Source: Candidatus Planktophila lacus (GTDB taxonomy: Bacteria > Actinomycetota > Actinomycetes > Nanopelagicales > Nanopelagicaceae). From it: a DNA stretch of 64,000 nt. The position numbers and the translations under genes are program-made. Below are positions 42,956 to 53,425 of the stretch, one piece after another (the first letter of the stretch is position 1; the number at the start of each line of letters is the position of its first letter). A model generated the notes under the pieces. That model was not told the origin of the DNA. It saw nothing but the letters and a program-made list of their open reading frames with translations, and ran no database searches. Location: contig NZ_CP016783.1 in assembly GCF_002288385.1 (NCBI RefSeq), forward strand, positions 682,001 through 746,000. Reading direction: 5' to 3'.

Positions 42956-45900
42956 TACTTCTTCAACCATTCTTGAATTGGTTGCACCGATAATTCACCG
43001 CGTTGCAGCGCCTTAATTCCCTCTACAGCGGCGCTAAATCCTGCAGTGGTTGTGATGCATGGAATAGATCGTTGCACAGCTGCGGTACGAATTGCCCAAC
43101 CATCGGCTCGAGTTCCACGACCTACTGGTGTATTAATGACTAGATCTATCTCTCCACTGTTGAGTAGTTCGACGATCGTCCTTTCACCCAGAGGACCTGT
43201 TCCTTCAGAGTTCTTTCGGACTTTTTGAGCAAGAATGTTATTGACTGCAAAGAAATCTGCTGTTCCGCCTGTTGCAATCAACTTAAAGCCAAGTTGCAGA
43301 AGGGCGCGCGCCGGAGCAAGACCTGCATCCTTATCTTTATCCGCGAGTGAAACAAATACTGAACCTTTTTTTGGTAAAGGGCCAAATGCTGAGATTTGAC
43401 TCTTGGCATAACTCTCACCAAATGTTTCGGCTATTCCCATAACTTCACCGGTTGAGCGCATCTCTGGTCCCAGAACTGCATCAATTCCCCGACCATCAGT
43501 GCGACGGAATCTGTTCCATGGAAGTACCGCCTCTTTAACTGAAATTCCCTTGGCAACTCCATCTCCACTTGCTGGGAGAAGACCTTCGCTTCGCAGCTCT
43601 GAAATCTTTGTGCCCATCGCAATTCGCGCCGCCGCCTTTGCTAGAGGAACTCCGGTCGCTTTGCTAACAAAAGGTACTGTGCGCGAGGCGCGTGGATTGG
43701 CCTCAAGAACATAGAGAATCTCATCAGCCATAGCGAATTGAATATTGATTAAGCCGAGCACTCCAACGCCTTGTGCGATCTTGACGGTCGCTTCGCGAAT
43801 CGCTTTCTGCTGCGCCGGATTAATTGTCATCGCAGGTAGAACGCACGCGCTATCACCTGAGTGAATCCCAGCTTCTTCAATGTGTTCCATGATGCCACCT
43901 AAGAAGAGTTCTTCGCCATCAAAGAGGGCGTCAACATCTAATTCAATAGCGCTATCTAGGAAACGATCTACTAAAACTGGATGATCTGGAGTTATATCGG
44001 TAGCTCTTGAGATAAATCCAGCCAGGGCTGCATCGTCGTAAACGATCTCCATGCCGCGCCCACCTAGAACAAAGGAAGGACGCACAAGTACCGGATAACC
44101 GATACGTGTAGCAATGGATTGTGCTTCTAATTGTGAAGCAGCCATTCCAAACTCTGGTGCGAGCAGTGATTGCTCTGCAAGAACTTGGCCAAATGCACCG
44201 CGCTCTTCCGCCAAGTTAATCGCCTCTGGTGATGTTCCAAGAATTGTTACACCCGCTGCCTTTAAACCTGCCGCTAGCCCAAGAGGTGTTTGTCCGCCTA
44301 ATTGAGTTATCACACCAAGAACAGGACCAGCCAAAGTTTCGGCGTGAACAACTTCTAAAACATCTTCCAAAGTAAGCGGTTCAAAGTAAAGACGGTCAGA
44401 AGTGTCATAATCTGTCGAAACTGTCTCTGGATTACAGTTGATCATTACAGTTTCAAAGCCCGCTTCACGTAGAGTAAATGATGCGTGAACGCATGAATAA
44501 TCAAATTCAATTCCTTGACCGATGCGATTTGGTCCACTACCTAAGATAATTACCGCTGGTTTGGTGCGCGGGCGAACTTCGGTCTCTTCCTCATAGCTTG
44601 AATAGTGATACGGGGTAAAGGCTTCAAACTCAGCAGCACAAGTGTCGACAGTCTTATAGACAGGTCTAACGCCTAAGTGATAGCGAGCCTTACGAATATC
44701 TTCATCTGTTACTCCACGAAGAGCAGCAATTTGAAGATCTGAGAAGCCCATCTCCTTGGCGCTACGCAGGAACTCTTCGCTAATCTCGCCAGGTTGGGCG
44801 ATCTCGCGTGCTCGCTCATTAATCAACTGCAACTGATGCAAGAACCAGCGGTCAATCTTGGTGGCTGCAAATACATCTTCCATGTTGGCACCAGCCCAAA
44901 GTGCGAGCTGTACTTGCTGCAGACGGTACTCAGTAGGAATAACCATTGCCTTAAGCAGATGTGGCAGATCGATCTTTGAAAGATCGGTAGGGAATGTGAA
45001 GATCGCTTCCTTGCGCTCCAAAGATCGCGACGCCTTCATCAACGCTTCTGGAAATGACCGGCCGATCGCCATAGCTTCGCCAACGCTCTTCATCGTTGTA
45101 GTAAGCCTTGGATCGGCATCAGCAAATTTCTCAAAGGCAAAGCGCGGCGCCTTAACGACTATGTAATCAAGGGTTGGCTCAAAAGATGCTGGAGTTACTT
45201 GGGTAATGTCATTCTTAATCTCATCAAGGGTGTAACCGATCGCCAACTTGGTAGCGATCTTGGCGATAGGAAAACCAGTTGCCTTAGATGCAAGTGCGCT
45301 TGACCTGGAAACACGTGGGTTCATCTCAATCACAATAATGCGACCATTATCTGGATTAACAGCGAATTGGATGTTGCATCCACCTGTAGCCACGCCAACT
45401 TCGCGAATGATATCTATTGAAAGATTACGTAGCTTCTGAAATTCGACATCAGTAAGTGTTAGCGCAGGGGCAACGGTAAGTGAATCTCCGGTGTGAACAC
45501 CCATCGGGTCAATGTTCTCAATACTGCAGACGATAACGACGTTATCTGATTTATCGCGCATTACTTCGAGTTCGTACTCTTTCCAGCCAATGATAGATTC
45601 TTCAAGGAGAACTTCTGTAGTTGGGCTATGGCGAAGACCCGCGCCCGCGATCTGTCGCAAACTCTCTACTTCAAATGCGATTCCGGATCCGAGTCCACCC
45701 ATCGTAAAAGAAGGGCGTACGACGACTGGATATTTGAGAATTGCGGCGCCCGCAATTACCTCGTCCATCGTGTGACAGATAATCGACTTAGCCGACTCTC
45801 CCCCGATTTTCTCAACGATGGTGCGGAAGATTTCACGATTCTCACCGCGTTCGATCGCATCAACATCGGCGCCAATTAACTGCGCACCATAACGTTGCAG

Positions 45901-46221
45901 CGTCCCAGCCTTGTGTAGACCAATCGCTGCATTAAGCGCAGTTTGTCCGCCGAGCGTTGCAAGCACTGCATCGGGACGTTCTTTAGCGATAATTCGTTCG
46001 ATAAATTCTGGGGTAATTGGTTCGATATATGTAGCATCGGCAAACTCTGGGTCGGTCATGATCGTTGCGGGATTGGAGTTAACCAGAACTACGCGGATAC
46101 CTTCGGCGCGCAGAACGCGGCAGGCTTGCGTTCCTGAATAATCGAATTCGCAGGCTTGGCCAATAACAATTGGTCCAGAACCAATTACAAGAACGCTCTT
46201 GATCGAGGTATCGCGTGGCAT
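42955..46221 (-). CDS. carB: Carbamoyl-phosphate synthase large subunit
   Basis: CarB makes carbamoyl phosphate from bicarbonate, ammonia and two ATP. The 1088 residues hold the duplicated ATP-grasp halves: an N-terminal carboxyphosphate half ([38 protein letters not shown]) and a C-terminal carbamate half ([37 protein letters not shown]). The C-terminal MGS-like allosteric domain (about 925-1088, [14 protein letters not shown]) binds UMP/ornithine. The start overlaps the carA stop by one base (TAATG). Pathway control at this step by UMP is expected from the family. Confidence 0.98.
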   Translation of the reverse strand: MPRDTSIKSVLVIGSGPIVIGQACEFDYSGTQACRVLRAEGIRVVLVNSNPATIMTDPEFADATYIEPITPEFIERIIAKERPDAVLATLGGQTALNAAIGLHKAGTLQRYGAQLIGADVDAIERGENREIFRTIVEKIGGESAKSIICHTMDEVIAGAAILKYPVVVRPSFTMGGLGSGIAFEVESLRQIAGAGLRHSPTTEVLLEESIIGWKEYELEVMRDKSDNVVIVCSIENIDPMGVHTGDSLTVAPALTLTDVEFQKLRNLSIDIIREVGVATGGCNIQFAVNPDNGRIIVIEMNPRVSRSSALASKATGFPIAKIATKLAIGYTLDEIKNDITQVTPASFEPTLDYIVVKAPRFAFEKFADADPRLTTTMKSVGEAMAIGRSFPEALMKASRSLERKEAIFTFPTDLSKIDLPHLLKAMVIPTEYRLQQVQLALWAGANMEDVFAATKIDRWFLHQLQLINERAREIAQPGEISEEFLRSAKEMGFSDLQIAALRGVTDEDIRKARYHLGVRPVYKTVDTCAAEFEAFTPYHYSSYEEETEVRPRTKPAVIILGSGPNRIGQGIEFDYSCVHASFTLREAGFETVMINCNPETVSTDYDTSDRLYFEPLTLEDVLEVVHAETLAGPVLGVITQLGGQTPLGLAAGLKAAGVTILGTSPEAINLAEERGAFGQVLAEQSLLAPEFGMAASQLEAQSIATRIGYPVLVRPSFVLGGRGMEIVYDDAALAGFISRATDITPDHPVLVDRFLDSAIELDVDALFDGEELFLGGIMEHIEEAGIHSGDSACVLPAMTINPAQQKAIREATVKIAQGVGVLGLINIQFAMADEILYVLEANPRASRTVPFVSKATGVPLAKAAARIAMGTKISELRSEGLLPASGDGVAKGISVKEAVLPWNRFRRTDGRGIDAVLGPEMRSTGEVMGIAETFGESYAKSQISAFGPLPKKGSVFVSLADKDKDAGLAPARALLQLGFKLIATGGTADFFAVNNILAQKVRKNSEGTGPLGERTIVELLNSGEIDLVINTPVGRGTRADGWAIRTAAVQRSIPCITTTAGFSAAVEGIKALQRGELSVQPIQEWLKK

Positions 46222-47348
46222 TAGATCGCCACCTTTGCTCGTGGGTAACGCAGCATTAATTCTATGAAGCGATCGAATAGATAGGCAGCATCATGCGGAC
46301 CAGCCGCAGCTTCAGGGTGATACTGAACGCTAAATGCACCGCGTTCCAGCAATTGCAAACCTTCAACGACGCCATCATTTAGGCCAAGGTGAGTTACTTC
46401 GCCGGCACCAAATACGGTGTTGAAGGTTCCCTCAGTCGGAGCTTTGATTGCGAATCCATGGTTATGCGCCGTGATTTCGACCTTTCCAGTTCGCTTATCG
46501 ATTACCGGTTGATTGATTCCGCGGTGACCAAATTGCAACTTATACGTTTCGAAACCAAGTGCGCGTCCGAGAATTTGATGGCCAAAACAAATTCCAAAGA
46601 TCGGTATCTGCTCCAGCAAAATATCTCTAACCAGATCAACGACATCGTTCATCGTTGAGGGATCGCCTGGACCATTCGATAAAAAAACACCGTCCGGTGA
46701 GATCGCCATGATCTGCTCAAGGGTTGAGTTGTAAGGCATGACATGGACTTCTACTCCACGTTGGGCAAGGGCGCGTGGCGTTGCTCCCTTAATTCCGAGA
46801 TCAAGTGCGGCAACAGTAAATTTCTTTTCACCAATTGCAGGGATGATGTAGGTCTCTTTGGTGGAGACATCCTCGCTCAAGTAAGCACCGCTCATCTGAG
46901 AAGTTTTACGAACTTCGACAACCATCTCTTCTTTACTCAACTCTTCACCGGAGAAAATTCCAACTCGCATCGCACCGCGATCGCGTAAATGGCGGGTTAA
47001 AGCGCGTGTATCAATCCCCTGAATTCCTACAATATTCTGATCGATTAACTCTGCTTCCAGATCTTTCTCACTGCGCCAGTTGCTAGTTAAAGTAGATGGA
47101 TTTCTTACGACAAAGCCAGCCACCCAGATCTTCTTTGATTCATTGTCGGTTGAGTTAACGCCAGTATTTCCAATATGAGGCGAGGTCATGACCACCACTT
47201 GTCGGTGGTAGCTAGGGTCGGTAAGAGTCTCTTGATAACCAGTCATACCAGTTTGAAAAACTGCTTCACCGAAAGTTCTTCCTGGTGCGGCCCAAGATTT
47301 ACCTTCAAAGATCCGTCCATCATCTAAAACCAGGTAGGCCTTACTCAT
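46221..47348 (-). CDS. carA: Carbamoyl-phosphate synthase small subunit
   Basis: CarA is the glutaminase that feeds ammonia to CarB. The 375 residues have an N-terminal domain ([34 protein letters not shown]) and a class I amidotransferase domain with the nucleophile Cys in [12 protein letters not shown] and the His-Glu pair in [13 protein letters not shown]. It overlaps pyrC by 4 bases and carB by 1. The conserved hypothetical gene that sits before carA in some relatives is absent. Confidence 0.97.
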   Translation of the reverse strand: MSKAYLVLDDGRIFEGKSWAAPGRTFGEAVFQTGMTGYQETLTDPSYHRQVVVMTSPHIGNTGVNSTDNESKKIWVAGFVVRNPSTLTSNWRSEKDLEAELIDQNIVGIQGIDTRALTRHLRDRGAMRVGIFSGEELSKEEMVVEVRKTSQMSGAYLSEDVSTKETYIIPAIGEKKFTVAALDLGIKGATPRALAQRGVEVHVMPYNSTLEQIMAISPDGVFLSNGPGDPSTMNDVVDLVRDILLEQIPIFGICFGHQILGRALGFETYKLQFGHRGINQPVIDKRTGKVEITAHNHGFAIKAPTEGTFNTVFGAGEVTHLGLNDGVVEGLQLLERGAFSVQYHPEAAAGPHDAAYLFDRFIELMLRYPRAKVAI

Positions 47349-48697
47349 CTAGAGCTACCTCCCTGCGCTTCTGAATTTGAACCGTTGCTATGTATCGATG
47401 TTAGTTGTCCAGCCAAATAGGTCGGAATACCTCGGAAGAAAGTTCCCTGAATTACTCCAGAGAGTTCCATTCCATGGAAGGGAGTATTGCGACTTCGAGA
47501 GGCAACTAGGTCGCGATCCACGCGGTAAGTCTGGGTCGGGTTAATCACAGTCAGATGTGCAGGTGCACCAACCGCGATCTTGCCACCATGGTTTTCATAA
47601 CCTGCGATGCGAGAAGGAGCGCGGCTCATACGATCTGCCACACCCTCCCAATTTAAGAGGCCGGTTTGAACCATTGTTTGGTTAACGATCGAGAGCGCGC
47701 TCTCCAAGCCCAGCATTCCAAATGCAGCTTCTTGCCACTCACACTCTTTCGCTTCCGCTGGATGTGGTGCGTGATCTGTTGCAACGATATCGATAGTGCC
47801 ATCTGCTAAACCTTCACGAAGCGCTTCCACATCTCGTTGTGTACGGAGTGGTGGATTAACTTTAAAAATCGGATCATAACTATTTGCGTAGTCATCGGTC
47901 AGAAGTAAGTGATGCGGCGTAACTTCTGCGGTTACATTGATTCCGCGGGCCTTTGCCCATCGAATAATGTCGACGCCACCAGCAGTTGTTAAGTGGCAGA
48001 TATGTAGCCTTGATTGGACATGATCAGCAAGTAAGACATCTCTAGCAATAATCGCTTCTTCGGCGACCGCAGGCCAACCCTTCAAACCTAAGCGAGAAGA
48101 GTTAATACCTTCATTCATCTGCGAACCGATTGTCAGCGCTGGCTCCTGCGCATGTTGGGCAATAACGCCATTGAATTTCTTTACATACTCCAAAGCCCGG
48201 CGCATGACTAATGGATCATGAACGCAATTTCCATCATCGCTAAATACTCGAACTCGCGCATTTGAATCTGCCATTGCCCCGATCTCAGAGAGCGTTTGTC
48301 CATTTAAACCTTGCGTAACTGCGCCAATTGGAAAAACGTCCACAAAGCCAGCGCTCTGGCCAAGTGCGTAAACCTGTTCCACGACTCCTGCGGTATCAGC
48401 AACTGGTGAGGTATTGGCCATCGCAGATATCGCAACGAAGCCACCTTTTGCCGCTGCCATCGAACCAGATAGAACTGTTTCAGCATCTTCCTTACCTGGT
48501 TCTCGCAAATGTGTATGGAGGTCAACTAAACCAGGAAGTACTACCGAACCCTTGAAGTCAATAACTTCGTCTGCAGAGTTTTTAGGAAGTGATTTGCCGA
48601 TTGCGGTGATAACTCCATTTGCAATCTGAATATCACTAGTTGTTCCATCTGGCAGAGTTAACCCTGTTAAGAGAAAGTTTGAATTCGATGCGCTCAT
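47345..48697 (-). CDS. pyrC: Dihydroorotase
   Basis: PyrC closes carbamoyl aspartate to dihydroorotate. The 450 residues show the amidohydrolase zinc motif [17 protein letters not shown] before it, the [14 protein letters not shown] segment, [18 protein letters not shown] and the catalytic Asp in [14 protein letters not shown]. It overlaps pyrB by 1 base and carA by 4. The type I dihydroorotase form is the usual one in Actinobacteria. Confidence 0.97.
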   Translation of the reverse strand: MSASNSNFLLTGLTLPDGTTSDIQIANGVITAIGKSLPKNSADEVIDFKGSVVLPGLVDLHTHLREPGKEDAETVLSGSMAAAKGGFVAISAMANTSPVADTAGVVEQVYALGQSAGFVDVFPIGAVTQGLNGQTLSEIGAMADSNARVRVFSDDGNCVHDPLVMRRALEYVKKFNGVIAQHAQEPALTIGSQMNEGINSSRLGLKGWPAVAEEAIIARDVLLADHVQSRLHICHLTTAGGVDIIRWAKARGINVTAEVTPHHLLLTDDYANSYDPIFKVNPPLRTQRDVEALREGLADGTIDIVATDHAPHPAEAKECEWQEAAFGMLGLESALSIVNQTMVQTGLLNWEGVADRMSRAPSRIAGYENHGGKIAVGAPAHLTVINPTQTYRVDRDLVASRSRNTPFHGMELSGVIQGTFFRGIPTYLAGQLTSIHSNGSNSEAQGGSSR

Positions 48698-49668
48698 TAC
48701 AAAGCACCTACCTCTCTGTTAATTCCGATAATTTCACCTTCAGGAGCGCCAGCTAACAACATATATAAAATCGCCATTCTTACGCTGACACCGTTGGATA
48801 CCTGCTCAACAATCACAGATCGAGCACCATCTGCGGCATCTGCGGTGATTTCTAAGCCACGATTCATTGGACCTGGGTGCATAACCAGCGCTGTTGGTTT
48901 AAGACTTTTAACGCGATCACCATTTAAACCAAAGTATCTTGAATACTCACGGGCATTGGGAAAGAACATTTCAGACATACGTTCTAGTTGAATGCGAAGC
49001 ATCATCACCGCATCGGCGCCAACCAGCGCATTATCAAAGTCATAGGAAATCTTGCATGGCCAACTTTCAACACCTACCGGTAGCAAAGTAGGTGGCGCTA
49101 CCAAAGTTACATCGGCTCCCAACTTTGCCAGTAGAAGTACATTCGAGCGCGCAACTCGTGAGTGCAGTACATCGCCAACGATGACGACTTTTATACCCGT
49201 GAGATCCTCACCTGATTTTGCCAAATGCTTACGGATGGTGAAGGCATCAAGCAGAGCCTGACTTGGATGCTCGTGCGTTCCATCGCCTGCATTTATCACC
49301 GAACCAGACATCCATTTTGAATCTGCTAAACGTTGTGCGGCGCCCGATGCGCCATGGCGAATGATCACCGCATCTGCGCCCATCGCCTGCAACGTCTGTG
49401 CGGTGTCTTTTAAGGATTCGCCTTTACTGATACTTGAACCTTTAGCCGAGAAGTTGATTACATCGGCCGATAGCCTCTTAGCTGCGGCTTCAAATGAGAT
49501 TCGAGTTCTGGTGGAATCTTCCGCGAAGAGATTTACTATCGTTCTTCCGCGAAGAGTAGGAAGTTTCTTCATCGGTCCATCGCTTACACGAGCCAACTCC
49601 TGGGCCGTATCTAAAATTGCAATCGACTCAGCTTTACTCAAATCATTTATTGACAATAGGTGCTTCAT
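48697..49668 (-). CDS. pyrB: Aspartate carbamoyltransferase catalytic subunit
   Basis: PyrB makes carbamoyl aspartate. The 323 residues contain the carbamoyl-phosphate loop [18 protein letters not shown], the [12 protein letters not shown] aspartate-side motif and [10 protein letters not shown] (LHPxPxxR). No regulatory chain PyrI is present, so control comes at PyrR and CarB. The ATG overlaps the pyrR stop by 4 bases, so PyrR-level control of translation can spread to pyrB. The catalytic residues are all conserved. Confidence 0.97.
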   Translation of the reverse strand: MKHLLSINDLSKAESIAILDTAQELARVSDGPMKKLPTLRGRTIVNLFAEDSTRTRISFEAAAKRLSADVINFSAKGSSISKGESLKDTAQTLQAMGADAVIIRHGASGAAQRLADSKWMSGSVINAGDGTHEHPSQALLDAFTIRKHLAKSGEDLTGIKVVIVGDVLHSRVARSNVLLLAKLGADVTLVAPPTLLPVGVESWPCKISYDFDNALVGADAVMMLRIQLERMSEMFFPNAREYSRYFGLNGDRVKSLKPTALVMHPGPMNRGLEITADAADGARSVIVEQVSNGVSVRMAILYMLLAGAPEGEIIGINREVGAL

Positions 49669-50198
49669 TTTGCGCCACCTTCAATCAAGACTTCATCAGC
49701 GCCATCGAGCTCTGTTAGATGAACAAGGACGCTCTGATCTATAGACGTTGGCAAGTTTTTGCCTACGAAATCTGCTCGGATCGGAAGTTCGCGATGGCCA
49801 CGATCTACTAAAACTGCCAATTGCACACTCTTCGGGCGACCGATCTCACCGAGGGCATCGAGTGCAGCTCGGATCGTTCTGCCAGAGAAGAGAACATCAT
49901 CGATCAGAACAACGTTTCTTCCTTCAACGCCGAGTGGAGGTATCAGAGTCGGCATCAAGGCGCGAGGCGGTCTCATCCGAAGATCGTCTCGGTGCAAGGT
50001 GATATCTAAAGTTCCAACTTGAACCGGGACCTTCTCGATCGTTTCAATTATTGCGGCGATTCTCTTGGCTAAATGTGCACCGCGCGTGGGAATTCCAAGA
50101 AGTGTGATTGATTCAGAACCTGAGTTGCGTTCTAGGATTTCATGGGAGATGCGGGTTAGCGCGCGCGTTATATCTGGCGCAGGCAGGGCAAGGCTCAT
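49665..50198 (-). CDS. pyrR: Pyrimidine operon regulator PyrR (uracil phosphoribosyltransferase-like)
   Basis: PyrR binds UMP and the operon's leader RNA and lowers pyr expression; it also has weak uracil phosphoribosyltransferase activity. The about 177-residue protein has [10 protein letters not shown] at the N-terminus, the [14 protein letters not shown] hook, [11 protein letters not shown] in the RNA-contact region, and the PRPP loop [18 protein letters not shown]. The ATG at 50198 is chosen because it follows a perfect AAGGAG Shine-Dalgarno. The frame continues back to 50426, but the extra residues would run through the leader and bldD. It is the first gene of the pyr operon. Confidence 0.95.
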   Translation of the reverse strand: MSLALPAPDITRALTRISHEILERNSGSESITLLGIPTRGAHLAKRIAAIIETIEKVPVQVGTLDITLHRDDLRMRPPRALMPTLIPPLGVEGRNVVLIDDVLFSGRTIRAALDALGEIGRPKSVQLAVLVDRGHRELPIRADFVGKNLPTSIDQSVLVHLTELDGADEVLIEGGAK

Positions 50199-50324
50199 CG
50201 TAAATCTCCTTCCCCGCCTCGCAGGACGGGTCGTTAAAGGATGTTGGCTGATGTTACACCGAAATTCAATAGCCCTGTGGACAGCCACGGTAGCGCAACT
50301 GATGGGTGATCTACCTTTGCGCGC
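50199..50324. promoter_or_regulatory. Shared divergent control region of pyrR and bldD
   Basis: These 126 bases hold the start regions of both genes. Beside the PyrR hairpin there is a GTGG-acag-CCAC inverted repeat around 50277-50288 and, on the plus strand, a TACCTT (50312-50317) eight bases before the bldD ATG. The latter could be a -10 for a leaderless bldD mRNA. No match to the published BldD box (TnACnC[A/T]GnGTnA) was recognised by eye. Confidence 0.45.
50213..50230 (-). promoter_or_regulatory. pyrR: PyrR-binding hairpin in the pyrR leader
   Basis: On the mRNA the stem CCCG/CGGG encloses TCCTGCGAGG, which matches the PyrR-binding loop consensus UCCnGnGAGG. The 3' arm runs straight into GGGGAAGGAG, so PyrR bound to the hairpin would cover the ribosome-binding site. 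No terminator-antiterminator pair is seen in the short leader. This is the translational-repression layout known from mycobacteria. Confidence 0.8.
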
Positions 50325-50840
50325 ATGAGCCAGATAACACCCGCCACAGCATTCACTCAGCCTACGACCGCGACCATCAGCGCACGCATCCGCGCGCAGC
50401 GGAAAGCGCGATCCTTGACGCTGCAAGATATCGAAAGACTTTCAAATGGGAGGATCAAAGCGGTTGTGATGGGTTCTTACGAGAGAGGCTCTCGGGCGAT
50501 CTCCTTGGCGCGAACAATTGAGATAGCAAACCTATTCACTATTCCGCTTTCTGAACTGATCGAAGAATCGAAAAATCCCGAACGAGGAAGCGACGATCAG
50601 TTGATCTTTGACCTTAGAAAATTGCGTGAGATTTCTTTAGCGGTGACGGGAAGTGAGATCAGCAAAATCAACGCTTTCGTTAGCGCTATCTGCGCCAGGC
50701 GTAGAGATTGGAATGGTGAAATATTAACGCTACGTTCCGGCGATTTAGATACGCTCACGCTCGTACTTTCCGCGCCTCGCGCAGCAGTTCAAGAACTCTT
50801 AGAGCGCTTCCAACTAGTTATTAAAGCGCCCAGAAACTAA
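50325..50840 (+). CDS. bldD: BldD-like regulator with a c-di-GMP-binding C-terminal domain
   Basis: BldD is a helix-turn-helix repressor that in Streptomyces dimerises when bound to c-di-GMP and holds back sporulation genes. The 171 residues have an XRE-type helix-turn-helix (about 18-78; ISARIRAQRKARSLTLQDIE, VVMGSYERGSRAIS) and a small C-terminal domain. The c-di-GMP signature (RGD-x8-RxDD in Streptomyces) reads RRD-x8-RSGD here: Arg126, Asp128, Arg137 and Asp140 are kept, while the central Gly and one Asp are changed. It diverges from pyrR, as in Streptomyces. Its stop overlaps the nusB stop by 4 bases. The targets in this non-sporulating-looking genome are unknown. Confidence 0.9.
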   Translation: MSQITPATAFTQPTTATISARIRAQRKARSLTLQDIERLSNGRIKAVVMGSYERGSRAISLARTIEIANLFTIPLSELIEESKNPERGSDDQLIFDLRKLREISLAVTGSEISKINAFVSAICARRRDWNGEILTLRSGDLDTLTLVLSAPRAAVQELLERFQLVIKAPRN

Positions 50841-51259
50841 AGGGCGAGGCCATCTTTCAGCGAGGCGATACGACCCAAAACTCCATGGATATACCCGGCT
50901 GATTCATCGGTGGAAAGCTCCTTAGCAAGCGAAAGCGCTTCATCGATTGCAATCGCATCATCTAAACCCGGTGACCAGAGAATCTCATAGAGCGCAAGGC
51001 GCATAATATTGCGATCCACTGCTGGCAAGCGATCCATATCCCAGCCCTGCGCGTAGGTAGCAATCAACTCATCAATTTTTCGGCGGTGCTCAGCAACGCC
51101 AGTAATTATCTCGCGGGTGTATTCACGAATAGGACGCGCATCCGGTCCATCTTCAGTTACATCTCGAGATGCCAAAATATCAAGCGGCAGAGTTCCCCGG
51201 ATATCTGCCTCAAAGAGAATATCCAGACTCTGTTTACGCGCTTTACTGCGAGCTGACAC
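50837..51259 (-). CDS. nusB: Transcription antitermination protein NusB
   Basis: NusB binds boxA with S10 and prevents early termination of rRNA transcripts. The 140 residues show the all-helical fold: ARKQSLDILFEADIRG at the start, a central helix (PIREYTREIITGVAEHRRKID), the RLPAVDRNIMRLALYEILW segment and AIDEALSLAKELSTDESAGYIHGVLGRI at the end. The start shares one base with the efp stop. It converges with bldD with 4 bases overlap. Confidence 0.96.
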   Translation of the reverse strand: MSARSKARKQSLDILFEADIRGTLPLDILASRDVTEDGPDARPIREYTREIITGVAEHRRKIDELIATYAQGWDMDRLPAVDRNIMRLALYEILWSPGLDDAIAIDEALSLAKELSTDESAGYIHGVLGRIASLKDGLAL

Positions 51260-51819
51260 TAGTTAGCGCGACCTTGGTATGACCCATCGCGTGTATCTAC
51301 CAATACCTTCTCATCCTGCTTGATGAAGAGCGGAACCTGGATTTCAATTCCAGTTTCAACGGTGGCAGGTTTTGTTCCACCTGAAGAGCGATCGCCCTGA
51401 AGGCCTGGTTCGGTGTAGGTAACGGTGAGTACAACTGATGCCGGAAGTTCGATATATAGCGGGTTATTCTCATTGATAGCAACGATAGCCTCAGTGTTCT
51501 CAAGCATGTAGTTCACAGCATCTCCAACAATCGCTGCTGAGATATTCATCTGGTCAAAAGTTTTGTTATCCATGAAAACGAAATCTTCGCCCTCTTTGTA
51601 AAGGAAGTTCATCTCGCGCTTTTCTAGAATAGCAACTTCGACTTTGACGCCTGCGTTAAAGGTCTTATCGACAACCTTGCCAGTCAGAACTTGCTTTAAC
51701 TTTGTACGAACGAAAGCTGGGCCTTTGCCTGGCTTCACATGCTGAAACTCAACGACCGTCCATAGCTGGCCTTCAATATCTAAAGTCATGCCATTTTTTA
51801 GATCATTTGTTGTTGCCAC
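51259..51819 (-). CDS. efp: Translation elongation factor P
   Basis: EF-P helps ribosomes through polyproline stretches. The 186 residues show three beta-barrel domains. It begins [17 protein letters not shown] and the modification loop is near [13 protein letters not shown] (Lys at the loop tip, unlike the Arg of some bacteria). The C-terminus carries the [26 protein letters not shown] signature in domain III. The start is GTG at 51819 with GGAG 7 bases upstream. The gap to aroQ (122 bases) is the longest in this section and probably contains its promoter. No lysine-modification genes are in the window. Confidence 0.96.
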   Translation of the reverse strand: MATTNDLKNGMTLDIEGQLWTVVEFQHVKPGKGPAFVRTKLKQVLTGKVVDKTFNAGVKVEVAILEKREMNFLYKEGEDFVFMDNKTFDQMNISAAIVGDAVNYMLENTEAIVAINENNPLYIELPASVVLTVTYTEPGLQGDRSSGGTKPATVETGIEIQVPLFIKQDEKVLVDTRDGSYQGRAN

Positions 51820-51898
51820 GAGAAACTCCAGTTCACGTCCGTTGACGTAATAATTTCAACCATCAGCGAACCAAAGTGCCTTTGATCTAGCGCGGTTG

Positions 51899-51917
51899 GC
51901 CTTCGAATGTCGAAGGC
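51899..51917. other. Hairpin between aroQ and efp
   Basis: An 8-base-pair perfect stem GCCTTCGA/TCGAAGGC closes a 3-base loop, about 25 bases after the aroQ stop in the direction of transcription. No U-run follows it, so it is a weak terminator candidate, an mRNA 3'-end stabiliser, or a protein-binding palindrome ahead of efp. Confidence 0.5.
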
Positions 51918-51941
51918 GAATGCTTAAGTTTACCTGAACTT

Positions 51942-52373
51942 TTAGGCTAGCAACGCCTTCAGCGCGATCAGCGCAAGAACGTAAGAGTTTGGACCAAATC
52001 CCCCAATGGTGCCGTTGGCTACTCCCGAAATTACCGATGTGTGGCGGAATTCCTCGCGCGCCAATGGATTTGAGAGGTGCACTTCAATCACTGGAGATTT
52101 CACTAATTCGACAGCGTCACGAATTGCATATGAATAGTGTGTGAAGGCGGCGGGATTGATGATTACCGGCAATTTCTTATCGGCAGCTTCGTGCAACCAA
52201 CCGATGATTGTCGCTTCATCATCGCTCTGTCGAACATCCGCCTTAAAACCATGTGTCTCTGCCGCGTTTTCAATGTGAGCGACCAATTGGGGGTAAGTCA
52301 TATCGCCATAGATTGCGGAATCTCGGATATCTAAGCGAGCAAGATTTGGGCCATTGATTACCAGTACATTCAT
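51942..52373 (-). CDS. aroQ: 3-Dehydroquinate dehydratase, type II
   Basis: AroQ dehydrates 3-dehydroquinate in the third step of the shikimate pathway. The 143 residues contain INGPNLARLDIR at the N-terminus (the tyrosine-bearing loop is slightly altered: SAIYGDMTY), the catalytic Asn/His in INPAAFTHYSYAIRDAV and HLSNPLAREEFRHTSVIS. It ends with a variant GGFGPNSYVLAL. It overlaps aroB by 4 bases. The order aroC-aroK-aroB-aroQ-efp-nusB is typical of Actinobacteria. Confidence 0.95.
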   Translation of the reverse strand: MNVLVINGPNLARLDIRDSAIYGDMTYPQLVAHIENAAETHGFKADVRQSDDEATIIGWLHEAADKKLPVIINPAAFTHYSYAIRDAVELVKSPVIEVHLSNPLAREEFRHTSVISGVANGTIGGFGPNSYVLALIALKALLA

Positions 52374-53425
52374 GAACTCACCTTTTCATATGCGGCATAC
52401 AACGTCTTGGGATCAGGGTTTTCTAACCTATCCGTCTTTCCTATCTCGCTAATGGTAACGAATCGCAGGCTATTGCCGCGGGACTTTTTATCAACTGCCA
52501 TATGAGCCAATAACTTAGGCCAACTTTCGCGCTTGTATTTGATCGGCAAATCCAAATCTTGCAATATCTGCAGATGATCTGCTGCCAACTCTTTACTAAT
52601 TAACCCTAAATCTAATTGGAGATTTGCCATGAAGGCCATCCCAATCGCTACACATTCGCCATGGCGCATTGAATATCCGCAATCAAGTTCAACTGCGTGG
52701 CCTAAGGTGTGGCCATAATTCAACGCCTCACGTGCAAAGCTCTCTTTAAAGTCCTGCGATACAACCTCGCCCTTAACCTTTACTGAGCGTTCTACTAACT
52801 CCTTTACGAGCGATAGATCTTTTCGGATCTCGGAGGTTTTCTTTCCTCGCAAGAGATCCAAGATCTTCCCGTCAGCGATAAAACCACATTTAACTACCTC
52901 TGCTAAGCCCGCTGCGAAATCACGATCGGAGAGAGTGATAAACCAATCAAGATCAATAATCACCTTGATCGGACTGTGAAATGCTCCAATTAAATTCTTT
53001 CCGTAATCGCTATTGATCGCAGTTTTGCCACCGATTGCAGCATCAACTGCTCCAGCAACTGTCGTCGGAATTGCGATCCAATCAAGGCCACGCAGCCAAC
53101 TGGCCGCGGCAAAACCTGCAAAGTCGGTAACTGCTCCCCCGCCAATTCCAACAATTAAATCACTTCGTGTAAATCCGGCCGCACCGAGCCAATCCCAAAT
53201 CTCGAGCAAGGTATCGGAAGATTTACCAGCTTCGCCATCAGGTATTGCAAAGGTAAAAATCTCTACGCTGCCCAGATCTAAGCCCTGAACTCTCGAAGTT
53301 AACGATTCTGAAACTATAAGTGCAACACGAGATCGACCTTGCACGCTCTCGGACAACGAGCTTCTCCAAGATTGGGAAATTAGAACGCTGTAATCGCGTT
53401 CAGATCTCACCATTATCTCGCTCAT
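52370..53425 (-). CDS. aroB: 3-Dehydroquinate synthase
   Basis: AroB closes DAHP to 3-dehydroquinate, the second shikimate step, with NAD and a metal ion. The 351 residues show the GIGGGAVTDFAGFAAASWLRGLDWIAIPTT region, the GKTAINSDYGKNLIGAFHSP segment and the metal ligands in REALNYGHTLGHAVE and MRHGECVAIGM. It overlaps aroK by one base and aroQ by four. Confidence 0.97.
   Translation of the reverse strand: MSEIMVRSERDYSVLISQSWRSSLSESVQGRSRVALIVSESLTSRVQGLDLGSVEIFTFAIPDGEAGKSSDTLLEIWDWLGAAGFTRSDLIVGIGGGAVTDFAGFAAASWLRGLDWIAIPTTVAGAVDAAIGGKTAINSDYGKNLIGAFHSPIKVIIDLDWFITLSDRDFAAGLAEVVKCGFIADGKILDLLRGKKTSEIRKDLSLVKELVERSVKVKGEVVSQDFKESFAREALNYGHTLGHAVELDCGYSMRHGECVAIGMAFMANLQLDLGLISKELAADHLQILQDLDLPIKYKRESWPKLLAHMAVDKKSRGNSLRFVTISEIGKTDRLENPDPKTLYAAYEKVSS

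Noticed and set aside
50199-50426. An N-terminal extension of PyrR up to 253 residues
   Set aside because: The extension would run through the PyrR hairpin and into bldD. The ATG at 50198 has a perfect Shine-Dalgarno and the family length.
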